Part shown: positions 11,253 to 20,070 of the stretch, piece by piece
How positions within the stretch are numbered: position 1 is the first letter of the stretch
Layout: each line of letters begins with the position of its first letter
Origin: Erythrobacter sp.
GTDB taxonomy: Bacteria; Pseudomonadota; Alphaproteobacteria; Sphingomonadales; Sphingomonadaceae
NCBI RefSeq assembly: GCF_030066995.1
Contig: NZ_JASJAP010000001.1
Location: forward strand, 913,230 to 977,229
Length of the DNA stretch: 64,000 nt
Reading direction: 5' to 3'
Position numbers and translations under genes: made by a program
Notes under the pieces: model-generated
Databases searched by the model: none
The model's input: the letters and a program-made list of their open reading frames with translations, nothing else
Told to the model about the DNA's origin: nothing

Positions 11253-11843
11253 ATGCCTCGAAGCCTTATCGCCCCTGCCTCTGCCCTTGCTCTTGCCGCT
11301 CTTGCCAGCGCGCAGGCCGCGCACGCGCAGCAAGCCTGCGTCGTCGCCGAGGACGCCGCCGATGCCGTGGTGTACGCAATGCCGCTCGCCTACGATGCGA
11401 CGATGCAGACATGCGATGCGCAGATGGGCCCGGACAGCTTCCTGCGCAGCGCAGACGGCCGCAATTTCTTTGAGCAGTTTCGTGTCCAGCAGGACGAGCG
11501 GTGGCAAGGCACGTTCCGGTTTCTGAAAGTGTTTATCGAGCAAGAGGCCGATGGCGATGACGGCATGGGGCAAATGATTGCAGCCCTGCCCGAGGAATCG
11601 CTGCGCCCGTTTGTCGATGGCCTCGCCGCGCAGATGCTGGCCGAAGAGATCAAGCCCGACACCTGCGAGAAGATCAGCCGCGGCGCCGAGCTTCTGAGCC
11701 CCTTGCCCGCGGAAAACGTGGGCGGTCTGGTCGCCTTCATTCTGGAAATGGTGGACCTCGACAACCCGCCAGTGTGCGGTCCCGATGGCACCGTTACGGT
11801 CATTCCTGAGGGACCATTGAGCGAAGAAGACGAGGTCGAATGA
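11253..11843 (+). CDS. Secreted protein of unknown function
   Basis: A 196-residue protein I do not recognise. The N-terminus is a classical signal peptide (MPRSLIAPASALALAALASAQAAHAQQ) with AxA cleavage near residue 25, so it should be periplasmic. The mature chain has four Cys residues (in QACVV, MQTCDA, PDTCEK, PPVCGP), enough for two disulfides, and an acidic C-terminus. It starts 22 bases after ispDF and overlaps the next gene by 4 bases, so it is in an ispDF-cinA transcription unit. Nothing in the sequence points to catalysis. Confidence 0.75.
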   Translation: MPRSLIAPASALALAALASAQAAHAQQACVVAEDAADAVVYAMPLAYDATMQTCDAQMGPDSFLRSADGRNFFEQFRVQQDERWQGTFRFLKVFIEQEADGDDGMGQMIAALPEESLRPFVDGLAAQMLAEEIKPDTCEKISRGAELLSPLPAENVGGLVAFILEMVDLDNPPVCGPDGTVTVIPEGPLSEEDEVE

Positions 11844-12364
11844 GCGCAGGGCTCCTCTCGCACGAGATCGATGAGCTCGCCGCGCGCGTGGTCGCTGAAA
11901 ACCAGGCCGCGGGCCGCATGGTGGCCACCGCGGAAAGCTGCACCGGCGGCCTTGTTGCCGGAGCGATCACGGAAATCGCAGGCTCATCGGCGGTGCTGGA
12001 CCGCGGGTTCGTCACCTACTCGAACGAGGCAAAGATGGATATGCTCGGGGTCTCGAGCGACATTATCGAGACCTTTGGTGCGGTTTCCATTGCGTGTGTC
12101 TGGGCCATGGCGCAGGGCGCCTTGCAGCGCTCCAACGCCGATGTCGCGGTCGCGATCAGCGGAGTGGCCGGGCCCGGTGGCGGCACCGATCTGAAGCCGG
12201 TGGGCACGGTTGTCTTTGCACGCGCCTTCCGCAAACAGTCCGGTGAAGAGGAAGGCGAGCTTAAACATTTTGACGGCGGCGATGACCCTGCCCGCGCCCG
12301 CGCCGAAATCCGCCGCCAGGCCACGCTCTGCGCGCTGGAATTGCTGTTGCCGGTGCGCGACTAA
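11840..12364 (+). CDS. pncC: Stand-alone CinA C-terminal domain (NMN amidase)
   Basis: 174 residues equal to the C-terminal CinA domain only, without the N-terminal COG1058 pyrophosphatase half. The signature TAESCTGGLVAGAITEIAGSS and the later AISGVAGPGGGTDLKPVGTV are clear. Such short forms deamidate nicotinamide mononucleotide to nicotinic acid mononucleotide in pyridine-nucleotide recycling (family knowledge from PncC). The ATGA overlap with the preceding secreted protein suggests coupled translation. It is convergent with the next gene, overlapping it by 4 bases at 12361-12364. Confidence 0.9.
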   Translation: MSAGLLSHEIDELAARVVAENQAAGRMVATAESCTGGLVAGAITEIAGSSAVLDRGFVTYSNEAKMDMLGVSSDIIETFGAVSIACVWAMAQGALQRSNADVAVAISGVAGPGGGTDLKPVGTVVFARAFRKQSGEEEGELKHFDGGDDPARARAEIRRQATLCALELLLPVRD

Positions 12365-12810
12365 CGCAGCGCGTTTTCGGTGTCGTAGAGCTGTGCGGCG
12401 CGCTTTTCGAACGCGTTCACCATCTTGCGAAAGGCGCGGTCGAAATACTGCCCCGCTATGCGCTCAAACACCTTGTTCTTGAACGTGAAGTCGACAAAAA
12501 ACTCAATCTCGCAGCTTTCGCGCCCATAAGGTTTGAACACCCAGATATTGTCGAGATCGGACAATGGGCCATCGACGTAATGCACCCGGATTTCGTGCGG
12601 GCGATCCTTGGTGACCCGGCTGGTGAAGCTTTCGCGGATGGATTTGAAACCGACCACCATGTCCGCGAGCATTTCGGTCTCGCTGTTCGAGCGCACTCGC
12701 GTGGCCACCACCCAGGGCAGGAATTTGCGATAGCTGCCCACATCGGCGACCAGATCGAACATCTGTTCAGGGGTGTAAGGCAGGCGACGGACTTCGCGAA
12801 TAGACGGCAT
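12361..12810 (-). CDS. ratA: RatA/COQ10-like START-domain protein
   Basis: 149 residues of the polyketide-cyclase/START fold, COQ10-RatA branch: RRLPYTPEQMFDLVADVGSYRKFLPWVVATRVR and the C-terminal 'FRKMVNAFEKRAAQLY' helix. Alphaproteobacterial members are thought to bind ubiquinone or its precursors, as mitochondrial Coq10 does; the E. coli relative RatA was reported as a ribosome-binding toxin. The Coq10-like role is the likelier one here. It lies 11 bases after lipA in the same direction, a neighbour pair often seen in sphingomonads. Confidence 0.85.
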   Translation of the reverse strand: MPSIREVRRLPYTPEQMFDLVADVGSYRKFLPWVVATRVRSNSETEMLADMVVGFKSIRESFTSRVTKDRPHEIRVHYVDGPLSDLDNIWVFKPYGRESCEIEFFVDFTFKNKVFERIAGQYFDRAFRKMVNAFEKRAAQLYDTENALR

Positions 12811-12821
12811 AGAGAGCGCGC

Positions 12822-13799
12822 TTAGACTTTGAGCCGGTCCTGCTTGCGCGGCCTCATGGCCTCTTTAGCGAGCTTTTCCTCGCGCGCCGCGCGCATCACC
12901 GCGAAATCGTCACCCGCGTGATAGCTGGAGCGCGTGAGCGGGCTTGAGGCGACCTGGAGGAAGCCTTTCGCGCGCGCGATCGAGCCGTAAGCATCAAACG
13001 CCTTGGGCGTGACGAATTCTTCCACCTTGGCGTGCTTTGGCGTGGGCTGGAGATATTGACCCATCGTGATGAAATCGACTTCGGCGCTGCGCATGTCGTC
13101 CATCACCTGATGGACTTCCAGGCGTTCCTCACCCAACCCCAGCATGATGCCCGATTTGGTGAAGATCAGGGGGTTGTGCGCCTTCACTTCTTCGAGGAGG
13201 CGCAGCGAAGCGTAATAGCGCGCGCCGGGCCGGATCGTGGGGTACAAACGTGGCACCGTTTCGAGGTTGTGATTGTAAACGTCTGGTCCCGCCTCACAAA
13301 TAGCCTCGACCGCCGCGCGCATCTTGCCGCGAAAATCGGGGGTCAGAATCTCGATCGTGGTGTTCGGCGTGTTGCGCCGCAGCGCTTCGATCACCTTGAC
13401 GAACTGCCCCGCCCCGCCATCGGGCAGATCGTCGCGGTCAACGCTGGTGACGACAATGTGCTCAAGACCCATCTTGGCAGCGGCAACGGCGGTGTTTTCC
13501 GGCTCCATCGGATCCACGGCGCGCGGCATCCCGGTCTTGACGTTGCAGAACGCGCAGGCGCGGGTGCAGACATCGCCAAGGATCATCACGGTTGCGTGCT
13601 TCTTGCTCCAGCACTCGCCGATATTGGGGCACGCCGCCTCTTCGCACACGGTGTTCAGATTGAGCTCGCGCATCAGTTTGCGAGTCTCGTTGTATTCCTT
13701 GCTGACCGGAGCGCGCACGCGGATCCAGTCGGGCTTGCGCTGACGCGGCGGGCGCTCGCCGTCCGGGGCCGCGTTCGGGATATTCGCGAGATCGTTCAT
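12822..13799 (-). CDS. lipA: Lipoyl synthase LipA
   Basis: A 325-residue radical-SAM enzyme that inserts two sulfurs into octanoyl-lysine of E2 subunits and H protein. Both iron-sulfur clusters are visible: the auxiliary cluster Cys set in [16 protein letters not shown] and the radical-SAM CxxxCxxC in [11 protein letters not shown]. The ATG at 13797-13799 begins [18 protein letters not shown]. The reading frame stays open to 13955, but that extension looks unrelated to the family. Its product would serve the lipoyl domain of PdhB encoded at 26987-28348. Confidence 0.96.
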   Translation of the reverse strand: MNDLANIPNAAPDGERPPRQRKPDWIRVRAPVSKEYNETRKLMRELNLNTVCEEAACPNIGECWSKKHATVMILGDVCTRACAFCNVKTGMPRAVDPMEPENTAVAAAKMGLEHIVVTSVDRDDLPDGGAGQFVKVIEALRRNTPNTTIEILTPDFRGKMRAAVEAICEAGPDVYNHNLETVPRLYPTIRPGARYYASLRLLEEVKAHNPLIFTKSGIMLGLGEERLEVHQVMDDMRSAEVDFITMGQYLQPTPKHAKVEEFVTPKAFDAYGSIARAKGFLQVASSPLTRSSYHAGDDFAVMRAAREEKLAKEAMRPRKQDRLKV

Positions 13800-13986
13800 G
13801 GCGTCCCATCTAGGCGCGCGTCGCCCGGCCCGCAAGCGCGCGGGACCGCACACGCGTTGCAGATAGGCGAAGATCGCAAGCGAAGATCCGCCAGCCCTTG
13901 GCTTTCGCCATTCAATATGGGACGTTATGCTCATTCGGGGAAAGGTTCTGATCAAGCCATTTCCCGGCGATGGGAGGGGATTGAAC

Positions 13987-14652
13987 GTGCCGGAATTTGC
14001 CGAGCTTCTAAAGGGCTATCAGCGCTTTCGCGAGCAAACCTATCCGCGCCAGCGCGCGCGGTTCGAGGAAACCGCGCGAGAAGGCCAGCACCCCAAACTG
14101 ATGGTCATCGGCTGCTCGGACAGCCGGGTGGACCCGGCGCAGATCTTCGATGTCGATCCGGGCGATATCTTCGTCGTGCGCAACGTCGCCGCGCTGGTGC
14201 CCCCGTTCGAGACGACGCCCGGTCATCACGGCGTTTCAGCGGCGGTCGAATACGCGGTGCAGATGCTCGAGGTCCGCCAGATCGTCGTCATGGGGCATGG
14301 GCGCTGTGGGGGATGCAAAGCGGCGCTGACTCAGGATTTCGCCGCCGCGCAGCCGGGCGAAGGCGGGTTCGTGTCCAACTGGATCAATCTGCTCGCCGGG
14401 GCGCGCGAACCGGTCGCCGCGAAGCACGGGACCGTGGGACGCAAGGCGGAACTGGCGATGGAATTTGCTGCGATCCGTCAGAGTCTTGCGAACCTGAGGA
14501 CCTTTCCCTGGCTCAAGGCGAAGGAAGAGGCCGGAACGCTCAAACTGCGCGGGGCGCATTTCTCGATCATGGAAGGAGTGCTCTACTCGCTCGACGAGGA
14601 GACGGGCGAATTCCTGCCCGAAGACAGCGCGCAAGTCGAAGCCGCGCAATAA
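13987..14652 (+). CDS. Beta-carbonic anhydrase
   Basis: A 221-residue zinc enzyme interconverting CO2 and bicarbonate. Zinc ligands are visible: Cys and Asp in [10 protein letters not shown], then His and Cys in [13 protein letters not shown]. The start is GTG at 13987 ([14 protein letters not shown] matches the family N-terminus), with GGGAGGGGA about seven bases upstream. An in-frame start at 13927 would add 20 atypical residues. It is divergent from lipA and followed 40 bases later by the NYN-domain gene. Confidence 0.93.
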   Translation: MPEFAELLKGYQRFREQTYPRQRARFEETAREGQHPKLMVIGCSDSRVDPAQIFDVDPGDIFVVRNVAALVPPFETTPGHHGVSAAVEYAVQMLEVRQIVVMGHGRCGGCKAALTQDFAAAQPGEGGFVSNWINLLAGAREPVAAKHGTVGRKAELAMEFAAIRQSLANLRTFPWLKAKEEAGTLKLRGAHFSIMEGVLYSLDEETGEFLPEDSAQVEAAQ

Positions 14653-14692
14653 GCGCTTGTCCTACCCTGTGCTGAGGCCCATGTAGCGCGCC

Positions 14693-15418
14693 ATGCCAGA
14701 AGCCGCACTCAAGAACATCGCCCTGCTCATCGACGCCGACAACACGACACCAGAGGGCATCGACCCGGTGCTGACCGTGATGGCCGAGCTGGGTCAGGTG
14801 AACATCCGCCGCGCCTATGGCAATTTTGCCAAGGACAATCTGGCGCGCTGGGACAAGATCACGAACAAGTTCGGTATCCGGCCGCAGCAGCAATTCGATG
14901 TCACCCGAGGCAAGAACGCGACCGACATGGCGATGACGATCGACGCGATCGACCTGCTCTACCAAGGCAAGGTCGACGGGTTCGGGATCATGACTTCCGA
15001 CAGCGACTTCACACCGCTCGTCACCCGCCTGCGCCAGGACGGGATCATCGTGTACGCGTTCGGCGAGAGCAAGACGCCGCTTGCCTTTCAGGCCGTGTGT
15101 ACGCGCTTCATCGACATCAAGAAACTGATCGCGACCAACGCTCAGGACCGCGAGAACGAGCGCAAGAAGGGTCGCACAATCCAGTCCGATGCGGTGGATG
15201 ACGATCTGCTCGAACTCATCACCGCGGCCTATTCCGAGGCGAAAAGCGATGGCGGCTTTGCGCGGCTCTCGCAGGTTGGCCAGATTGCCGGGAACCGCTC
15301 CAGCTTCGATGTGCGCAATTACGGCTTCAAGAGCCTTAAGGACATGTTCGAGAGCTTTGACAACTTTACGGTTGAACAGCGCGACGACAACCAGGTTTAC
15401 GTCAAGCGCTTGCGCTAG
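14693..15418 (+). CDS. NYN-domain (LabA/DUF88-like) protein with OST-HTH domain
   Basis: 241 residues. The first 150 or so form a NYN/PIN-like fold: ALLIDADNTTPEGIDPVL near the N-terminus, then DMAMTIDAIDLLYQ and IMTSDSDFTPLVTRLRQDG, giving the conserved Asp set expected of a metal-dependent RNase. The C-terminal part (about 165-241, LLELITAAYSEAKSDGGFARLSQVG and FDVRNYGFKSLKDMFES) looks like an OST-HTH/LOTUS domain, which binds RNA or protein partners. The combination suggests an RNA-processing nuclease; the target is unknown. A bidirectional terminator follows. Confidence 0.85.
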   Translation: MPEAALKNIALLIDADNTTPEGIDPVLTVMAELGQVNIRRAYGNFAKDNLARWDKITNKFGIRPQQQFDVTRGKNATDMAMTIDAIDLLYQGKVDGFGIMTSDSDFTPLVTRLRQDGIIVYAFGESKTPLAFQAVCTRFIDIKKLIATNAQDRENERKKGRTIQSDAVDDDLLELITAAYSEAKSDGGFARLSQVGQIAGNRSSFDVRNYGFKSLKDMFESFDNFTVEQRDDNQVYVKRLR

Positions 15419-15445
15419 CCTGCTCCCGCGCGCCAGCAAGCAAGA

Positions 15446-15479
15446 AAAAGGGCGCCGGAAGCAGTCCCAGCGCCCTTTT
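15446..15479. terminator. Bidirectional rho-independent terminator
   Basis: AAAAGGGCGC and GCGCCCTTTT form a perfect 10-base inverted repeat around a 14-base loop. The T tract on one strand and A tract on the other let it serve both the NYN gene (plus) and the TPR gene (minus), which converge here. Confidence 0.85.
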
Positions 15480-15514
15480 CGTATTCAAGCCAGTCGTCGT
15501 CTGGAACCAAGCCC

Positions 15515-16891
15515 CTAGCTTGCGGCGTCCGCCACCGCTTCGGTTGCGGGCGCGGCTGCGTCTGCGCTTGCTGCGCTCGCGCTGTCGGCCCCAAGATATC
15601 CGGCGTACCCCGCCCAGACCTTGGCGATTGGCGCGCGGTCACCGGTGACCTTGGCGAGGGTGGCCTGCGCCGCGTCGTAGTCCTCCAGACCAACCTGCGC
15701 GATGCCCAGGCGTGTCAGGGTTTCGCCCGTGTCGCCGCCAGCAAGGCCAAGCGCTTTCTGGTAGAACTCCACCGCCTTGGCGAACTCGCCATAGCTCAGA
15801 AACGCGCTGCCCGCCGCGCGCACCGTGGCAAAGCTCGCATCCGCCGCGCGTGCGTCGGCTTCGAGCGCGGGCAGTTCCTCGCGGTCGACCGGAATGCGTT
15901 CGTTGGCGATGCGCAATTGGTCGGAGATATAGGTATCATCGCGCTCGATCGCGCCGATGGCGTAGCCTTGCTCGATCACGTCCTTCACCTCTTGGGGCAG
16001 GCGACGCGCGTCAGCGGTCTCGACGTAGATGATGTATTCCTGCTTATCATCCAGGACGCCAACCATCCGGCTGAGGCGCAAAATGTCGAGCGTGGGCTGC
16101 GGCCCGTATTCATTGAGCACGCGCACCACGTTGATCGCGTTCGTCCAGTTGGCATCGGTCGGGAACATCTGCGCGCGCGCAACCGCGTAATCGTAGACCT
16201 GCGGCTGAAGGTCCTCGCGATACGAAACCGAGAAGGCGATGTCGAACAGGCGTTCTTCGACCGGTTCGCCCGCCGCTTTCTTGGCCGCGATCGCCTGATC
16301 GAGATATTGCAGACCACGGGGGTACTCATCGGTGTTGAAATAGGTCTGCGCCATGGCGACCAGCAGATCGGATTGGGTGCCATCGCCGGAGTAACCCAGA
16401 TCGATCGCCTTCTGGAGATAGTCGCGCGATTTTTCGTGCTGCTCGAGCACGGATGCGGTCTGGAATGCGATGAAGTTGTACTGACCAACCGATTCAGGGG
16501 GCGTTTTGCCGCTGGCCAGCATGGTCTCCATGCCGAGCAGACGCAGTTCGAGATTGTTGTCTTTCACGCCCATGTTGTAAGCGAGAAGACCGCTCTGGAA
16601 CTTCTCGTCACCGCTCGTGGCCATCGCGAAAATCTCATCGAGCCGCGATCTGAGCGCGGGGATATCGGCGCCTTCCGCCTTCGAGGCTTCATCAAGGGCG
16701 GTGAACGCAGCCACAAACTCCTTCGAGTATTGCGGCTTGCCCGCGTCCTTGTCCTTCTTGTCCTTCTTCTTTTTCCTCTGGGCGTGCGCCTCGTCCGGCG
16801 CAATGTGGCCAGCCACCATGGCGGTGCCGGTGGCCAGCGCGATGGCGAGCACGAGTTTCGAGGCCTGCTTGCGCAGCGTGAATGATGTCAT
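15515..16891 (-). CDS. Secreted tetratricopeptide-repeat protein
   Basis: 458 residues. A signal peptide (ASKLVLAIALATGTAMVAGHIAPDEAHAQ, cleavage near residue 38) is followed by a very basic RKKKKDKKDKDAGK segment. The rest is helical with TPR-like pairs, for example YLQKAIDLGYSGDG, AQTYFNTDEYPRGLQYLDQAI and FYQKALGLAGGDTGETLTRLGIAQVGLEDYDAAQATLAKV. The C-terminus is Ala-rich. TPR proteins scaffold other proteins; no specific role can be read. It has an AGGGAGA ribosome binding site. Similar single-copy periplasmic TPR proteins sit near gyrA in related genomes (recollection, not checked). Confidence 0.8.
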   Translation of the reverse strand: MTSFTLRKQASKLVLAIALATGTAMVAGHIAPDEAHAQRKKKKDKKDKDAGKPQYSKEFVAAFTALDEASKAEGADIPALRSRLDEIFAMATSGDEKFQSGLLAYNMGVKDNNLELRLLGMETMLASGKTPPESVGQYNFIAFQTASVLEQHEKSRDYLQKAIDLGYSGDGTQSDLLVAMAQTYFNTDEYPRGLQYLDQAIAAKKAAGEPVEERLFDIAFSVSYREDLQPQVYDYAVARAQMFPTDANWTNAINVVRVLNEYGPQPTLDILRLSRMVGVLDDKQEYIIYVETADARRLPQEVKDVIEQGYAIGAIERDDTYISDQLRIANERIPVDREELPALEADARAADASFATVRAAGSAFLSYGEFAKAVEFYQKALGLAGGDTGETLTRLGIAQVGLEDYDAAQATLAKVTGDRAPIAKVWAGYAGYLGADSASAASADAAAPATEAVADAAS

Positions 16892-17214
16892 GACGATAGG
16901 TCTCCCTAGGGTGATTTGCCAACAGCGCCTGTTGTTTTGGGGATGCGCCCAGGCGATTAACTAACGCGACGTGCTTTGACGGCATTGCGCGCGTTTTGCA
17001 ATTCTCTCTAGGCAAACCGGGCTGAACACCCTTTGAATGGAAGCGCCACGCCGTGCGCCTCACAAGCGTCAGCGACGCTCCTCCGCATATGTGGAAAAAC
17101 GACCTGATGTTCCGGTTTTGATCCCAGGCTTCGGTGGCGCTTGCCGCGCCGCATCCCTAGATAACAGGGTGTGGGGAGAACCTCACCCAAACCAGACACA
17201 ACGGGCCTTATCTC
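16892..17214. other. Divergent intergenic region, TPR gene / gyrA
   Basis: 323 bases with no gene. A weak candidate gyrA promoter is TTGACG at 16976-16981, then 17 bases, then CAATTC at 16999-17004. That would give a leader of about 200 bases. No convincing DnaA box, CtrA box or hairpin was seen. Confidence 0.4.
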
Positions 17215-20070
17215 TTGAGCGACGACAACACCCCAGAAGACCCCAACGTACCCGGAGAACCGGGCGGTGCATCAGGCGATTTCGATCGGGTGGATATCGT
17301 CGATGAGATGAAGACGAGTTACCTCGATTACGCGATGAGCGTGATCGTGGCCCGCGCCCTGCCCGATGTGCGCGACGGCTTGAAGCCCGTCCATCGCCGC
17401 ATCCTGTTCGCCAGCCAGGAAGGCGGCTTTGTCGCCGGGCGGCCCTATCGCAAGAGCGCCAAGATCGTCGGCGATGTGATGGGCAACTACCACCCGCATG
17501 GCGACGCCGCGATCTACGACGCTCTGGCGCGCATGACGCAGGACTGGTCGATGCGCGTGCCGCTGGTCGATGGCCAGGGCAATTTCGGCTCGATGGACCC
17601 CGATCCCCCGGCCTCGATGCGTTACACCGAAGCGCGTCTGGCGCGCGTGGCCAACACGCTGCTCGATGACCTTGACAAGGACACGGTCGATTTCGCTGAG
17701 AACTACGACGGCTCTCGGCAGGAGCCTCAGGTTCTGCCGGCGCGCTTCCCCAATCTGCTCGTCAACGGCGCCGGCGGGATTGCGGTCGGCATGGCAACCA
17801 ACGTGCCGCCCCATAACCTTGGCGAGGTGATCGATGGGTGCATCGCGTTCATCGAGAACCCGGCGATCACGTCCGAGGAACTCATCGAGTTCATTCCCGG
17901 TCCCGACTTCCCCACCGCGCCGCTGATCCTGGGGTCGAGCGGTTCGAAGGCGGCCTACACCACCGGGCGCGGATCGATCCTGATGCGCGCGCGCCACGAG
18001 ATCGAGACCAAGCGCGGCGACCGCCAGTCAATCGTGCTCACCTCGATCCCCTTCCAGGTGGGCAAGTCCGGTCTTGTCGAGAAGATCGCCGAAGCGGCCA
18101 AGGACAAGCGGATCGAAGGCATTGCCGACATTCGCGACGAGACCAACCGCGAAGGCGTGCGCGTGGTTATCGACCTGAAACGCGACGCCTCGCCGGACGT
18201 CGTGCTCAACCAGATCTGGCGCTACACCCCGGCGCAATCCTCGTTCCCGGCCAACATGCTCGCAATCCGTGGAGGACGGCCGGAAACGCTGACCCTGCGC
18301 GAGATTATCAAGAGCTTCGTCAGCTTTCGCGAAGAAGTCATCACGCGGCGCACCAAGTTCGAGCTCAATAAGGCCCGCGAACGCGCGCACCTCTTGCTCG
18401 GGCTTGTCGTTGCGGTGTCGAACCTGGACGAGGTTGTCGCCATCATCCGGGGCGCCGCCAACCCGGCGGAGGCGCGCGGCAAGCTGCTTGCGAAGGAATG
18501 GCCGATTGGCGAGATTGCCCAATACATCAAGCTCGTCGAGGCGATCGAACCCAGCGCCGACGAAGCGGGCGGCACCTACAAGCTGTCCGAGCGGCAGGTG
18601 AAAGCCATCCTCGACCTGCGCCTCCACCGCCTGACCGCGCTGGGGCGCGACGAGATCGGGGATGAACTCAAAGAGCTCGCCGGGCGGATTGAATATCTGC
18701 TCTCGATCCTGGCCGACCGCGTGAAGTTGTACGGCGTCATGCGCGAAGAGCTCGAAGAGGTGCGCGCCACCTATGCAACGCCGCGCGTGTCCGAAATCGC
18801 GCCCGCCTGGGACGGCCTTGAGGATGAAGACCTCATCGAGCGTGAGGGCATGGTCGTGACGGTCACGCACGGGGGCTACATCAAGCGCACCGCGCTCGAC
18901 ACCTTCCGCGCTCAAGGGCGCGGCGGCAAGGGCCGCTCGGGGATGGCGACCAAGGACGAGGACGCGGTGACCGAGCTGTTCGTCACCTCGACGCACAACC
19001 CCGTGCTGTTCTTCACCAATACCGGCCGTGTCTATCGCCTCAAGGTTTGGAAACTGCCCGAAGGTGGGCCGCAGACACGCGGGCGCCCGATGGTGAACCT
19101 GCTGCCTCTGGGCGAGGAAGAGGCGGTCACCAACGTCCTGCCTCTGCCCGAAGACGAGGCGGAGTGGGAGCGACTGGGCATCGTCTTTGCGACCCGTCAG
19201 GGCATGGTGCGCCGCAATTCGATGGACGCATTTGCAAACGTTCCCTCCAACGGGAAATACGCGATGGGGTTTGTCGAGGGCTCGGGCGATCGTTTGATCG
19301 GCGTGCAGTTGGTGGACGAAAGCCAGGAAGTGTTCCTCGCCAGCACCACCGGCAAGGCGATCCGTTTCGCCGCGACCGACGCGCGCGAGACCAAGAGCCG
19401 CACCGGTATCGGCGTTCAGGGCATGGGCCCCAAGGGCGACGTCAAGGTCGTCAGTCTGGCGGTCCTGAACCAGACCGGCACGACGCTGGAGGAGCGCGAG
19501 AAGTATCTGCGCGCCGCGCCGTGGAAGAACAACGATGCGGTGCCCGAGCTCTCGCAAGAGCGCATGGCCGAGATGGCGGAGAAGGAGCAGTTCATCCTCA
19601 CCATCTCCTCACGCGGATACGGCAAGATCAGCTCCAGCTTCGAATATCGCGTCACCGGGCGCGGGGGCAAAGGGGTCGTCAACATTGGCGAGCCGACGGA
19701 AAAGGATCGCAACGGTCCGGTGGTGGCGAGCTTTCCTGTGCGCCATGGTGATCAGATCATGCTGGTGACCGATCAGGGCAAGCTGATCCGCCTGGGCGTC
19801 GAGTTCCGCCACCTTGTCGAGAACGGCTTCGAGGAGCTCAAAGGCTGGGCGATCTACGGCCGCGCCTCGTCGGGCAATCGCCTGTTCAATGTCGCCGATG
19901 GCGAACAGATTGTCAGCGTGGCGCGCATCGATGAAACTGAAGAGCCTGAAAACGAAGCGGAAGAAGCAATTGTCGAAGAGATGGTCGAAAGGCGCGGTGG
20001 CGGGGACGAGACAACGCCCGACACGACCGCCCATTCGGACAAGAATATTGACGGCGAGCCCGGCGGCTAG
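17215..20070 (+). CDS. gyrA: DNA gyrase subunit A
   Basis: A 951-residue type II topoisomerase subunit. The active-site Tyr is Y137 (SMRYTEARLARVA, equivalent to E. coli Y122). The quinolone-determining region reads HPHGDAAIYDAL, so A98 occupies the E. coli Ser83 position while D102 matches Asp87. The C-terminal beta-pinwheel contains the GyrA box QGRGGKG, which marks it as gyrase A and not ParC. It starts at TTG (17215) without a strong ribosome binding site; the first ATG (residue 32) would cut into the conserved N-terminal helix. An acidic tail ends the protein. Its TAG shares a CTAG with the convergent yhhN stop. Confidence 0.96.
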   Translation: MSDDNTPEDPNVPGEPGGASGDFDRVDIVDEMKTSYLDYAMSVIVARALPDVRDGLKPVHRRILFASQEGGFVAGRPYRKSAKIVGDVMGNYHPHGDAAIYDALARMTQDWSMRVPLVDGQGNFGSMDPDPPASMRYTEARLARVANTLLDDLDKDTVDFAENYDGSRQEPQVLPARFPNLLVNGAGGIAVGMATNVPPHNLGEVIDGCIAFIENPAITSEELIEFIPGPDFPTAPLILGSSGSKAAYTTGRGSILMRARHEIETKRGDRQSIVLTSIPFQVGKSGLVEKIAEAAKDKRIEGIADIRDETNREGVRVVIDLKRDASPDVVLNQIWRYTPAQSSFPANMLAIRGGRPETLTLREIIKSFVSFREEVITRRTKFELNKARERAHLLLGLVVAVSNLDEVVAIIRGAANPAEARGKLLAKEWPIGEIAQYIKLVEAIEPSADEAGGTYKLSERQVKAILDLRLHRLTALGRDEIGDELKELAGRIEYLLSILADRVKLYGVMREELEEVRATYATPRVSEIAPAWDGLEDEDLIEREGMVVTVTHGGYIKRTALDTFRAQGRGGKGRSGMATKDEDAVTELFVTSTHNPVLFFTNTGRVYRLKVWKLPEGGPQTRGRPMVNLLPLGEEEAVTNVLPLPEDEAEWERLGIVFATRQGMVRRNSMDAFANVPSNGKYAMGFVEGSGDRLIGVQLVDESQEVFLASTTGKAIRFAATDARETKSRTGIGVQGMGPKGDVKVVSLAVLNQTGTTLEEREKYLRAAPWKNNDAVPELSQERMAEMAEKEQFILTISSRGYGKISSSFEYRVTGRGGKGVVNIGEPTEKDRNGPVVASFPVRHGDQIMLVTDQGKLIRLGVEFRHLVENGFEELKGWAIYGRASSGNRLFNVADGEQIVSVARIDETEEPENEAEEAIVEEMVERRGGGDETTPDTTAHSDKNIDGEPGG

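Noticed and set aside
16957..16972. TTAA upstream of the TPR gene as a CtrA box
   Set aside because: The position seven bases on reads GACG, so there is only a half site.
18028..19557. 509-codon open frame antisense to gyrA
   Set aside because: Shadow of gyrA; no recognisable domain or ribosome binding site.
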